64,000 nucleotides of DNA, taken from the NCBI RefSeq assembly GCF_024699945.1, contig NZ_JAJOMY010000001.1, forward strand, positions 3,293,001 through 3,357,000. The letters run 5' to 3'. This document shows, piece after piece, positions 18,618-27,188 of the stretch. Below the pieces are notes generated by a model. It was not told where the DNA came from and did no database searches. It saw only the letters and a list, made by a program, of their open reading frames with translations. A program made the translations under genes and the position numbers. Source of the DNA: Phenylobacterium sp. J426 (lineage in GTDB: Bacteria; Pseudomonadota; Alphaproteobacteria; Caulobacterales; Caulobacteraceae). Positions within the stretch are counted from its first letter, which is position 1. Every line of letters begins with the position of its first letter.

Positions 18618-19675
18618 GCGGAGAGCTCCGGAAGCGGGGTCCATTCCTGGTCGGCCGGCAGAGGGGCGAAGATCTCGTCGAGCGCGGCCGAGGTCACCTC
18701 CTCGACGCTCGCCGGCTTCCATCGCGGGGTATTGTCCTTGTCGACGATCACGGCCCGCACGCCCTCGATGAAGTCGTGCTTCTGAACGACGCGGGCGCCG
18801 ATCCGGTACTCCATGGCCATGTTCTCGGCGAAGGTCTCCGCCAGGGCGCCCAGCTTCAGCTGGCGGAACGCCACCTTCATCGTCTGAGGCGACTTGCTTG
18901 CCATGACCCTGAGCTGGTCGGCGGCCCAGTCGCTGTTCGACGCCTTCAGCGCCGCCAGGATGGCCTCGACGTTGTCGCCCCCGAAGACCTTGGCGATCTC
19001 GTCCTGATGCTGCGCCAGCGGCGGCCGGCCCGCATCGTCCTCGAACTCGGTCAGAAGGGTCTCGACCTTCTTCGGATCGGCGACGATGGCCGCCTTCAGC
19101 GCGGCGACCTTGGCGCTCTGGACGTAGTCGGTGGCGATGCCGAGAAGCTCGCAGTCGGCGGCCTTGATCCGCGCGCCGGTCAGCGCCAGCCACAGCCCTA
19201 TGTGGTCTGGCATCCGGCTCAGGTACCAGCCGCCCCCAACGTCGGGGAACAGGCCGATCCCCGTCTCGGGCATGGCGAAGGTTGTGCGCTCAGTGGCGAC
19301 GCGGAACCGGCAGGGCCGGGACAGGCCGACGCCGCCGCCCATGGTCACCCCGTCCATGATCGCGACGGTGTGCTTCGGATAACAGAACAGCAGGTGGTTC
19401 AGCCGGTACTCGGTGTGGAAGAACTCGCGCGCCGCCGCGCCGTCGCCCTGCCCGCTCTCGGCCAGCATCCGGATGTCGCCGCCGGCGCAGAATCCCCGCT
19501 CGCCCGCATGGTCCAGCAGCACGAGCTCGACCGCCGGATCGTCCTTCCACGCCAGCAGGGCGGCGGTGATGTCGCGGCACATCTGCGTGGTCAGCGCGTG
19601 CAGCGCCTGAGGACGGTTCAGCGTGATCCGGCCGACACGGCCCTCGACGCGGGTCAAGACTTCCGGTTCGCTCAT
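18614..19675 (-). CDS. 3-hydroxyisobutyryl-CoA hydrolase (enoyl-CoA hydratase family)
   Basis: This 353-residue crotonase-fold protein matches the HIBCH subgroup, which frees 3-hydroxyisobutyrate from CoA in valine degradation. Visible are the oxyanion segment [11 protein letters not shown], then [12 protein letters not shown] and the catalytic-glutamate stretch [18 protein letters not shown]. The length and the extended C-terminal helices fit HIBCH rather than plain enoyl-CoA hydratase. It overlaps its neighbours on both sides by ATGA, with isobutyryl-CoA dehydrogenase before and mmsB after. Confidence 0.93.
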   Translation of the reverse strand: MSEPEVLTRVEGRVGRITLNRPQALHALTTQMCRDITAALLAWKDDPAVELVLLDHAGERGFCAGGDIRMLAESGQGDGAAAREFFHTEYRLNHLLFCYPKHTVAIMDGVTMGGGVGLSRPCRFRVATERTTFAMPETGIGLFPDVGGGWYLSRMPDHIGLWLALTGARIKAADCELLGIATDYVQSAKVAALKAAIVADPKKVETLLTEFEDDAGRPPLAQHQDEIAKVFGGDNVEAILAALKASNSDWAADQLRVMASKSPQTMKVAFRQLKLGALAETFAENMAMEYRIGARVVQKHDFIEGVRAVIVDKDNTPRWKPASVEEVTSAALDEIFAPLPADQEWTPLPELSA

Positions 19676-20811
19676 CCGCGCAGCAGCTCCCGGGCGATGA
19701 TCACCCGCATGATCTCGTTGGTGCCTTCGAGGATCTGGTGGACCCGCAGGTCGCGCACGATCCGCTCGAGCGGGAAGTCCCTAAGATAGCCGTAGCCGCC
19801 GTGCAGCTGCAGCGCCTGGTTGGCCACCTCGAACCCGCCGTCGGTGGCGAAGCGCTTGGCCATGGCGCAGTACTGCGTCGCCTTTGGATCTTTGTTGTCG
19901 AGCGCATGCGCCGCGCGCCGCACCATCAGCCGCGCCGCGTCCAGTTCGGTGGCCATGTCCGCCAGCCGCCACTGCAGACCCTGGAAGTCGGCCAACGGCC
20001 GCCCGAACTGCTTGCGGCTGCCGAGGTATTCCCGGGCCGTCTCCAGCGCAAACCCCGCGCCCCCCAGCGAGCAGGACGCGATGTTGATCCGCCCGCCGTC
20101 CAGGCCAGCCATGGCGAACTTGAAGCCCTCGCCCTCCTCGCCGATCCGGTTGGCGGCGGGCACCTGGCAATCGTCGAAGTTCACCTGCGCGGTCGGCTGG
20201 GCGTTCCAGCCCATCTTCTTCTCCTGGGCTCCGAAAGACAGCCCCGGCGTGTCCTTCTCGACCACGAAGGCGGACACGCCCTTGGCGCCCTCGCCGCCCG
20301 TCCGCGCCATCACGACGTAGATGTCCGAGGATCCGGCGCCCGAGATGAACGCCTTGGAGCCGTTCAGCACATAGGCGTCGCCGTCACGGCGCGCCGTCGT
20401 CTTCATCGCCGCCGCGTCCGAGCCCGAGCCCGGTTCGGTGAGGCAATAGGAGGCGATCAGCTCCATCGTGCAGAGCCTCGGCAGGTACCGGGTCCTCAGC
20501 TCGGCCGAGCCGAACCGGTCGATCATCCAGGAGGCCATGTTGTGGATCGAGATGAACGCCGCCGTCGCCACGTCGCCATACGAGAGCTGCTCGAACACGA
20601 TCGAGGCGTCCAGGCGGCTCAGGCCCGAGCCGCCGACGTCCTCGCGCACATAGAGGCCGGCGAAGCCCAGCTCGGCGGCCTTGCGCAGCACGTCGACGGG
20701 GAAGTGCTTGTCCTCGTCCCATCGCGCCGAGTGAGGCGCGAGCTCAGCGGCGGCGAAGTCGCGCGCGGCGTCCTCGATGGCCCGCTGATCTTCCGTCAGG
20801 TTGAAGTCCAT
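19672..20811 (-). CDS. Acyl-CoA dehydrogenase, probable isobutyryl-CoA dehydrogenase
   Basis: A 379-residue FAD enzyme that likely oxidises isobutyryl-CoA to methacrylyl-CoA. Signatures are [15 protein letters not shown], the FAD-contact region [23 protein letters not shown], and the catalytic glutamate in [17 protein letters not shown]. The start is the ATG giving [12 protein letters not shown]. Substrate choice is inferred from the valine-pathway operon it heads. The hydratase that should act next is not in the window. Confidence 0.92.
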   Translation of the reverse strand: MDFNLTEDQRAIEDAARDFAAAELAPHSARWDEDKHFPVDVLRKAAELGFAGLYVREDVGGSGLSRLDASIVFEQLSYGDVATAAFISIHNMASWMIDRFGSAELRTRYLPRLCTMELIASYCLTEPGSGSDAAAMKTTARRDGDAYVLNGSKAFISGAGSSDIYVVMARTGGEGAKGVSAFVVEKDTPGLSFGAQEKKMGWNAQPTAQVNFDDCQVPAANRIGEEGEGFKFAMAGLDGGRINIASCSLGGAGFALETAREYLGSRKQFGRPLADFQGLQWRLADMATELDAARLMVRRAAHALDNKDPKATQYCAMAKRFATDGGFEVANQALQLHGGYGYLRDFPLERIVRDLRVHQILEGTNEIMRVIIARELLRG

Positions 20812-20909
20812 GGGCCGGGAGTTCGCCCGCCGCTTCCGCGGTGTCAATCTAACCTTGGGGCAGGCTGTAGCTCTTGCCTTCCGCCCGTCTCCGGGTCCAA
20901 AGCCCGGCC

Positions 20910-21926
20910 ATGACCAAAGCGCCCCTCGCCGCCTACCCCGCGCTCCGCCTGCGCCGTCTGCGCCAGGCCGACTGGATCCGCCGCCTGGTCCGCGAGACCG
21001 TCCTGACCCCCGCCGACCTGATCTGGTCGATGGTGGTGCACGAGGGCGACGGCGAGATCCGGGTAGGGTCGATGCCGGGCGTGAACCGGCTATCTGTGAA
21101 GGACGCGGCCAAGGCCGCCAAGGAGGCCCAGGCGCTGGGTATCCCGGCCATCGCCGTCTTCCCGCACATCGACGGCGCCAAGAAGGACGCCTCTGGCTCG
21201 CTCGCCGCCGACGCGAACGGTTTGGTCTGCAACGCCGTAAAGGCGATGAAGGACGCCGCCCCCGACGTTGGCATCATGTGCGACGTCGCGCTCGATCCGT
21301 TCACCGACCACGGCCACGACGGCCTGATCGAGAACGGCCGCATCCTCAACGACGCCACCATCGAGGCCCTGGTCGCCCAGGCCCTGGTCCAGGCCAAGGC
21401 CGGCTGCGACATCCTCGCGCCCTCCGACATGATGGACGGTCGTGTCGGCGCTCTGCGAACCGCCCTCGAGGCCGAGGGGCTCCAGGACGTGATGATCATG
21501 TCCTACGCCGCCAAGTACGCCTCGGCCTTCTACGGCCCGTACCGCGAGGCCATCGGCTCCGGGAAACTCGGGACGGGCAGCGTCGACAATCCCGGCGACA
21601 AGAAGACCTACCAGATGGATGCCGCCAACCAGGCCGAGGCGCTGCGCGAAGTCGCTCTCGATATCGCCGAGGGCGCCGACATGGTGATGGTCAAGCCCGG
21701 CATGCCCTACCTCGACATCGTCCGGCAGGTCGTCGACGCGTTCCAGATGCCGACCTTCGCGTTCCAGGTTTCCGGCGAGTACGCCATGCTTATGGCCGCC
21801 GCCCAGAACGGCTGGCTGGATGAGGAGCGCGCCATCCTAGAGAGCCTCGGCGCCTTCAAGCGCGCCGGCGCCTCCGGCGTGATCAGCTACTTCGCGCCGC
21901 GGGCGGCGCGGCTTCTCGGCGCGTGA
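20910..21926 (+). CDS. hemB: Porphobilinogen synthase (delta-aminolevulinate dehydratase), Mg type
   Basis: HemB joins two 5-aminolevulinate molecules into porphobilinogen, the second common heme step. The 338-residue protein has the two Schiff-base lysines, Lys202 in [13 protein letters not shown] and Lys262 in [10 protein letters not shown]. The metal loop reads [15 protein letters not shown], with aspartates in place of the three zinc cysteines, so it is the Mg-dependent form usual in alphaproteobacteria. The start at 20910 gives [10 protein letters not shown]. The Nudix gene overlaps its stop. Confidence 0.96.
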   Translation: MTKAPLAAYPALRLRRLRQADWIRRLVRETVLTPADLIWSMVVHEGDGEIRVGSMPGVNRLSVKDAAKAAKEAQALGIPAIAVFPHIDGAKKDASGSLAADANGLVCNAVKAMKDAAPDVGIMCDVALDPFTDHGHDGLIENGRILNDATIEALVAQALVQAKAGCDILAPSDMMDGRVGALRTALEAEGLQDVMIMSYAAKYASAFYGPYREAIGSGKLGTGSVDNPGDKKTYQMDAANQAEALREVALDIAEGADMVMVKPGMPYLDIVRQVVDAFQMPTFAFQVSGEYAMLMAAAQNGWLDEERAILESLGAFKRAGASGVISYFAPRAARLLGA

Positions 21927-22312
21927 TCGTCGAGGTCGTCGGCGCCCTGATCCGGGACGCCGAGGGCCGGCTCCTGGTGGTCCGCAAGACCGGGGCGCAG
22001 CGCTTCATGCTCCCCGGCGGGAAGCGGGAGTCTGGGGAGGATGATCTGGCTGCCCTGGCGCGGGAGCTGCGCGAGGAACTGGGCGTGGCCCTCGTCTCGG
22101 CGGAGCCGCTCGGCCGGTTCGAGGCCGCCGCAGCAAACGAGCCGGGAGCCACCGTGAGGTCGTCCGCCTATCTGGCGGAAGTGACCGGAGAGATCCGCAT
22201 GGCGGCCGAGCTCGAAGCGGTGCTCTGGATCGATCCGGCGACGCCGCGAGACGCACCGCTCGCCCCGCTGCTGGAACTGCGGATCCTGCCGGCCCTCAAC
22301 GCGCTTCCGTAA
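21923..22312 (+). CDS. Nudix hydrolase
   Basis: A 129-residue Nudix-fold protein. The Nudix box is complete (LPGGKRESGEDDLAALARE followed by LREELGV), with the metal-binding glutamates in REEL. The GTG start overlaps the hemB stop (GTGA), so it is translated with hemB. The substrate, a nucleoside diphosphate linked to some moiety, cannot be predicted. Its last 17 bases overlap the convergent hydrolase gene. Confidence 0.9.
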   Translation: MIVEVVGALIRDAEGRLLVVRKTGAQRFMLPGGKRESGEDDLAALARELREELGVALVSAEPLGRFEAAAANEPGATVRSSAYLAEVTGEIRMAAELEAVLWIDPATPRDAPLAPLLELRILPALNALP

Positions 22313-23172
22313 GCCAGGCGCGCAGGATCGCGTTGACCTGCTCCGGCGCCTCCTGCTGCACCCAATGGGAGACGTTCGGCAGCCGCCGGATCGTGAGGTC
22401 CTTCACATAGTCGCCCGTGCCGTCGAGAAGCTCTGTTCCGAGGGCGGCATCCTCCCTCCCCCCAGACGATCAGGGTCGGCGTTTCGATCACCGGCCATGG
22501 GCCCGCCAGCTTGCCCTGCAGTCGTAGAGCAGCGCGGTACCAGTTGATCATCCCCCGCATGGCGCCCGGCCGCTGGGCGTCGCGGGCGTACCGGTCCAGC
22601 ACGTCGGGCGTGAAATGCGTCTTGTCGACGGCCATCTCGTAGAATGCGCGCCGCACTGCACGCGCGTCGCGGGCCGTCGTCACCCACTCCGGCAGGCCGG
22701 GTATCTGGAAGAAGAACATGTACCAGCTCTTCGCCAGTTGGGCCCAGTTGCCCTTCCGCAGGTTCGCCGCCATCACCGCCGGATGCGGCACGTTCATGAT
22801 CACCAGCCGCTCCAGGGGCCGCACACGGTTCGCGGCGAAGGTCCAGGCCAGCCCCGCGCCCCAGTCGTGGCCGATCAGCGTCACCGCCTTCGCGCCGCTC
22901 GCATCGATCAGGGCGGCGACATCCTCTATCAGCCGGTCGATGAGGTAGGACGGCACGTCCTGCGGCTTCGGTTCGGTCTCGCCGTAGCCCCGCAGGTCCG
23001 GCGCCCAGGCGCGGTAGCCCATCTCCGCCAGCAACGGCAGCTGGTGGCGCCACGAGAACCGGCTCTCCGGGAACCCATGCAGACAGAGCGCCAGGCGGTC
23101 GCCGCTTCCCGCCTCATCCACGGCGAACCGGAAGCCGTTGGCCTCCACCGTCCGCGTCGTCATGGCCCCCAT
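22296..23172 (-). CDS. Alpha/beta hydrolase, epoxide hydrolase type, frame broken by one extra base
   Basis: The protein opens with the alpha/beta fold oxyanion motif LHGFPESRFSW and has an aspartate nucleophile in LIGHDWGAGLAW, as in epoxide hydrolases and haloalkane dehalogenases. After TLIVWGE the frame breaks. Removing one C within 22454-22456 restores EEDAALGTELLDGTGDYVKD and the catalytic histidine in NVSHWVQQEAPEQV, ending at 22296. The span is one base over a multiple of three; corrected length is about 291 residues. An ATG at 23172 behind GAGGGA is the likeliest start. The substrate is unknown. Confidence 0.88.
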
Positions 23173-23183
23173 GGATCCCTCCC

Positions 23184-23666
23184 TCACGTCGAGAAGTAGG
23201 CGCTCGGCTCCTCATACCCGGGCAGGTTGATCATCTGGACGAAGCGTAAGCCAATCTTCTCCAGCACCCGCTGCGAGGCGGTGTTCCCCGGGGCGGTGAT
23301 CGCCGCCACCTTCGCAAGGCCCATGGCGTCCCGGGCATGGGCCAGAACCACGCGCGCCGCCTCCGTGGCGTAGCCGTGGCCGGCGTGGCGCGCCAGGAAC
23401 GCATAGCCGATATCCGGGCTGTCCAGGCCCTCGCGTCCCACCACGATGCCGCACATCCCAACCGCCTCGCCGGCGCCGGTGCGCACGACGAACCAGGGGC
23501 TCTTCGAGAAGCGATCGGCGATATAGGTCCGCGCGTCATCCAGGCTGCGCACGCCTCGGTCGCCGATGTTGGCGATCCAGCCCGGATCGTTCAGAAGCTC
23601 CAGGACGAAGGCCGCGTCGGCCTCGGTCGGCGGGGTCAGCGTCAGCCGCTCCGTCGTCAGCATCAT
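23184..23666 (-). CDS. GNAT-family N-acetyltransferase (RimJ/RimL type)
   Basis: A 160-residue acetyltransferase starting MMLTTERLTLTPPTEADAAF, the typical RimJ/RimL-like opening. The acetyl-CoA loop is in FLARHAGHGYATEAA, and AAITAPGNTASQRVLEKIGL is the matching motif B. The ATG overlaps the stop of the preceding dehydrogenase (ATGATG). It may acetylate a protein N-terminus, amino acid or small amine; nothing in the sequence decides this. Confidence 0.9.
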   Translation of the reverse strand: MMLTTERLTLTPPTEADAAFVLELLNDPGWIANIGDRGVRSLDDARTYIADRFSKSPWFVVRTGAGEAVGMCGIVVGREGLDSPDIGYAFLARHAGHGYATEAARVVLAHARDAMGLAKVAAITAPGNTASQRVLEKIGLRFVQMINLPGYEEPSAYFST

Positions 23667-24523
23667 TCGGGTCGCTCCAGCCGCGCGACGAGACTGGAGG
23701 TGTCCCATCGGCTGCCGCCCATCGCCTGCACCTCGGCGTAGAACCGGTCGACCATCGCGGTCATCTCCAGCTTGGCTCCGTTGCGCTGAGCCTCGTCCAG
23801 CAGGAGGCCCAGGTCCTTTCGCATCCAGTCGACGGCGAAGCCGAAATCGAACTTGCCCTGCGCCATCGTGGGCCACCGGTTGTCCATCTGCCACGACTGG
23901 GCGGCGCCCTTGGAGATCGCCTCCAGAACGCCCTGCGGGTCGAGGCCCGCCCGCTTGGCGAAATGCAGCCCCTCGGCGAGCCCCTGGACCACGCCGGCGA
24001 TGCAGATCTGGTTGACCATCTTGGTGAGCTGGCCTGCCCCGGCCTCGCCCATCCGGCGGATGGCCTTTGCGTAGGCCGCCATGACGGGCTCCGCCTTGGC
24101 GAAAGCCGCCTGGTCGCCCCCGCACATGATCGTCAGCTGACCGTTCTCGGCGCCGGCCTGGCCGCCGGAAACCGGCGCGTCCACGAAAGCGCGACCGCGC
24201 CGCCCCGCCAGGTCCGCCATCTCCCGCGCCACCACGGCCGAGGTCGTGGTGTGGTCGACGATCACCGCGTCGGGTGACAGGGCCTCCAGCGCTTCGCCCA
24301 CGACCTGGCGCACATCGTCGTCGTTGCCGACGCACAGGAACAGAATATCGGCGCCCGCGGCGGCTTCCGCGACTGTCCCGCCCGTCCGGCCGCCGTGCGT
24401 CTCGACCCACCGCCGCGCCTTCTCGGGACTGCGGTTGAAGACCGCGACCTCGTGACCGGACCTCGCCAGGTGCCCCGCCATCGGAAAGCCCATCACGCCG
24501 AGACCGGCGAACGCCACCTTCAT
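23663..24523 (-). CDS. Beta-hydroxyacid dehydrogenase family protein (HIBADH/GarR-like)
   Basis: A 286-residue NAD(P)-dependent dehydrogenase: GLGVMGFPMAGHLARSGHEV, then FVDAPVSGGQAGAENGQL, and the catalytic lysine in GAGQLTKMVNQICIAG. It is a paralogue of mmsB at 17727 but lacks the HIBADH loop CWSLTSYCPWPGPVP. It is more like tartronate semialdehyde or glyoxylate/succinic semialdehyde reductases (AQSWQMDNRWPTMAQGKFD). I chose the ATG at 24523 over a GTG two codons upstream. It leads a three-gene minus-strand group with the acetyltransferase and hydrolase. Confidence 0.9.
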   Translation of the reverse strand: MKVAFAGLGVMGFPMAGHLARSGHEVAVFNRSPEKARRWVETHGGRTGGTVAEAAAGADILFLCVGNDDDVRQVVGEALEALSPDAVIVDHTTTSAVVAREMADLAGRRGRAFVDAPVSGGQAGAENGQLTIMCGGDQAAFAKAEPVMAAYAKAIRRMGEAGAGQLTKMVNQICIAGVVQGLAEGLHFAKRAGLDPQGVLEAISKGAAQSWQMDNRWPTMAQGKFDFGFAVDWMRKDLGLLLDEAQRNGAKLEMTAMVDRFYAEVQAMGGSRWDTSSLVARLERPE

Positions 24524-24542
24524 ACCCACGCGCTCCGTAACC

Positions 24543-24558
24543 TTAGCTGCATCTTAAC
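24543..24558 (+). promoter_or_regulatory. CtrA-like binding site upstream of motB
   Basis: TTAGCTGCATCTTAAC matches the CtrA consensus TTAA-N7-TTAAC with the exact 7-base spacer and one mismatch. It ends 52 bases before the motB ATG, a promoter-proximal place. CtrA control of flagellar genes is well established in Caulobacterales; the link here is inferred. Confidence 0.55.
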
Positions 24559-24610
24559 GAGCAGCCTTCACCTTCACCCCCGCTCTAGCAGGCGGACTCG
24601 GGGTGGACCA

Positions 24611-25516
24611 ATGTCGGTGGGCGACCAGCCGATCGTCATCAAGAAGATCAAGAAGGGCGGCGGCCACGGCCACCATGGCGGCGCCTGGAAGGTCGCCTAC
24701 GCCGACTTCGTGACCGCCATGATGGCCTTCTTCCTGCTGATGTGGCTGATCAACACTACCAGCCCCGAACAGAAGCGCGGCATCGCCGACTATTTCGCCC
24801 CCGCCAGCGTGTCTGAAACCACGTCCGGCGCCGGCGGCATTCTGGGCGGCAACGCCCTGGGCGCGGACGGCTCCAAGAGCGCCGGGGCCTCTGCGATCAT
24901 CGAAGAGTTGGCCCCGGACAGCCGCAATCCCAACGACGGCAGGAACCGCGACGCTTCCAAGTCGGACTCGCTCGAGGCCGCTTCGACGCAGGCGCTGCGC
25001 GATGCGCTGCAGAAGCGCGAGGAGGCGGCCTTCGCCTCGGCCGCCCAATCGCTCCGCCAGGCGCTGCAGGACATGCCGGAGCTGGCCGAGCTTTCGAAGA
25101 ACATCCTGATCGACCAGACGCCCGAAGGTCTGCGGATCCAGCTCGTCGACCAGGAGGGCCGCTCGATGTTCAACCAGGGATCGGCCCAGCCCAACGACCG
25201 CGCCAAGCTGCTGCTGCGCGCCGTGTCCAAGGTGATCAACCAGCTGCCCAACCGCGTCAGCATCTACGGCCATACCAGCGCCAACAGCGGCGGCGCGAAG
25301 TCCGAGGCCGACTGGCCTCTTTCCGCCGCCCGCGCCGATGCGTCGCGGCGCGTGCTGCAGGGTTCCGGCGTAGAGGCCGACCGCATCTACCAGGTTTCCG
25401 GCAAGGCCACGTCCGAGCCGCTCTACCCGGACGATCCGACCCTTCCCGGCAACCGTCGGATTGCGATCGTGTTGTTGCGTGAGGCGCCTGTCCTTCCGCA
25501 GGACGCGGGGTTGTAG
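24611..25516 (+). CDS. motB: Flagellar motor stator protein MotB
   Basis: MotB anchors the stator to peptidoglycan and, with MotA, forms the proton channel that turns the flagellum. The 301-residue protein has the single N-terminal membrane helix, preceded by VAYADFVTAMMAFFLLMWLI with the proton-carrying Asp32, and a C-terminal OmpA-like peptidoglycan domain (VSIYGHTSANSG...LSAARADASRRVL). A Gly/His-rich cytoplasmic leader KKGGGHGHHGG precedes the helix. motA is not adjacent; in Caulobacter also the two genes are apart. Confidence 0.95.
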   Translation: MSVGDQPIVIKKIKKGGGHGHHGGAWKVAYADFVTAMMAFFLLMWLINTTSPEQKRGIADYFAPASVSETTSGAGGILGGNALGADGSKSAGASAIIEELAPDSRNPNDGRNRDASKSDSLEAASTQALRDALQKREEAAFASAAQSLRQALQDMPELAELSKNILIDQTPEGLRIQLVDQEGRSMFNQGSAQPNDRAKLLLRAVSKVINQLPNRVSIYGHTSANSGGAKSEADWPLSAARADASRRVLQGSGVEADRIYQVSGKATSEPLYPDDPTLPGNRRIAIVLLREAPVLPQDAGL

Positions 25517-25592
25517 CGAAGCGCCTTGCGCAACCGCCCCGCATGACGCCTAATTCGTTGAGGCGCTTTGATTTAGGGGCGGTCGCACACTC

Positions 25593-26366
25593 GTGACGCA
25601 GCATTTCCCGACCCGACAGCTCAGGTTCTTCCTGACCGCGCCGTCGCCTTGCCCCTACCTGCCAGAACGTTATGAGCGGAAGGTCTTCGCTCACCTGCCG
25701 CTTTCCGACGGGGCCACTGTCAACGACAGCCTGACCCAGGTCGGCTTCCGCCGATCCCAGAACATCGCCTATCGACCGGCCTGCGAGGCCTGCTCCGCCT
25801 GCGTCTCGGCGCGGATCCCCGCCTCGGACTATGTCTTCTCGCGCTCGGAGCGGAAGGTGCTGGCCCGGAACGAGGACATCGAGCGGCATCTCGTCGAGGC
25901 CGAGGCCACCATGGAGCAGTTCGACCTGCTCCGCCGCTACCTGCTGGCGCGCCACGCCGACGGCGGCATGGCCGAGATGACCTGGCCCGATTACGTCGCC
26001 ATGGTCGAGGACACGGCGGTCCGCACGCACCTCATCGAATACCGCACGAAGTCGCCGGACGGCGGCCCGGGTGAGCTGGTGGCCTGCGCGCTGGTCGATC
26101 TGATGAGCGACGGCCTGTCGCTCGTCTACAGCTTCTACGACCCCGGTATGAAGCGGCGCAGCCTGGGCTCGTTCGTGATCCTCGACCACGTCGTCCAGGC
26201 GTGTCTGACGACCCTGCCCTACGTCTATCTGGGCTACTGGGTCCGCGGCTCGGAGAAGATGGATTACAAGGTCCGCTTCTCGCCCATCGAACTCCTCAAG
26301 GCGGAGGGCTGGGCGATCATGTCCAGCCGCGACCTGCGGCCGAAGGACGAACTTCCCCGCCTCTAG
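25593..26366 (+). CDS. bpt: Aspartate/glutamate leucyltransferase (Bpt)
   Basis: Bpt transfers leucine from Leu-tRNA to proteins beginning with Asp or Glu and so marks them for ClpS/ClpAP in the N-degron pathway. The 257-residue protein starts at GTG with TQHFPTRQLRFFLTAPSPCP. It has the cysteine region CEACSACVSARIP and the C-terminal acyltransferase core SLVYSFYDP...GSFVILDHV...YLGYWVRGSEKMDYK. The size is the family norm. It stands between motB and hdaA with short gaps. Confidence 0.95.
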   Translation: MTQHFPTRQLRFFLTAPSPCPYLPERYERKVFAHLPLSDGATVNDSLTQVGFRRSQNIAYRPACEACSACVSARIPASDYVFSRSERKVLARNEDIERHLVEAEATMEQFDLLRRYLLARHADGGMAEMTWPDYVAMVEDTAVRTHLIEYRTKSPDGGPGELVACALVDLMSDGLSLVYSFYDPGMKRRSLGSFVILDHVVQACLTTLPYVYLGYWVRGSEKMDYKVRFSPIELLKAEGWAIMSSRDLRPKDELPRL

Positions 26367-26462
26367 CCTGTGGAAGGCGGTGACGAACCGGCGGCCGCGA
26401 TGGCTTCCCCTCGTTCGCGCCGCTAAACACTCGGGCGTGATGCTTTCCCCAGGACCCGGCGC

Positions 26463-27133
26463 ATGGCGCGGCAGCTTCGGCTGAGCCTCGGCCGCCCCAC
26501 GGCCTACGCCCGCGACGAATTTGTCGTCGGAGCCTCCAACGCGCCCGCCGTGAGGATGGTTGACGCCTGGCCCGCCTGGCCCGGCGGCGCTCTCACCCTC
26601 GTGGGACCGGAAGGCTCGGGCAAGACGCATCTGGCCCAGGCGTGGGCCGCCAGCGCAGGTGCGGCCGTGCTCGACCGCACCTCCCCCGACATCGCTGAGG
26701 CCGAGCGCCGGCCCGTGCTGGTCGAAGACGTCGACCAGGGCGTTCCGGATGAGGCGCTGTTCCACCTGATCAACCTTGCGGCCCGGGACGGTGGCGGCCT
26801 GCTGCTGACCGCGCGCAAGGCGCCGGCGCTGTGGTCAGCCGCCCTGCCCGACCTGCGCTCAAGGCTGAACGCGCTGCCGGTCGCCGAGATCGAGCCGCCG
26901 GACGATGCGCTGCTGGAGGGGTGCTGCGCAAATTCTTCCGCGCGCGGAATATTCGCCCGCCGGACGAGGTATATTCTTACCTTCTGCGACGCATGGGCCG
27001 GTCGATCCCGGACGCCCAGGAGATTGTCCGCAGGCTCGATGAGGCCGGCGACGAGGGCTTCAGGCCGGTCACGCGGGTGCTTGCCCGCCAGATTCTTGAG
27101 GGCGATAGTCAAAATCTTGATCTTTTCGAGTGA
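26463..27133 (+). CDS. hdaA: DnaA-inactivating regulator HdaA, frame broken by one missing base
   Basis: HdaA, with the sliding clamp, stimulates ATP hydrolysis by DnaA and prevents over-initiation. The short N-terminus RQLRLSLG is the clamp-binding peptide. The AAA+ core shows Walker A in GPEGSGKTHLAQAW and Walker B in PVLVEDVDQ. The frame breaks at GAGGGGTG (26918-26921), where one G is missing; adding it gives LLEGVLRKFFRARNIRPP and an ending GDSQNLDLFE at 27133. Corrected length is 223 residues. HdaA is required for viability in Caulobacter, so this is very likely a sequence error. ppk1 follows, as in Caulobacter. Confidence 0.9.
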
Positions 27134-27188
27134 TAACTCGGGCTCGGAACAGGTTGATCACCAACTCTGAGCTCCAGGAGCGGTCCTG

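Noticed and set aside
25547..25577. Weak hairpin CGCCT/AGGCG with a T-rich tail between motB and bpt.
   Set aside because: Only five base pairs with a nine-base loop and a broken T run; too weak to call a terminator.
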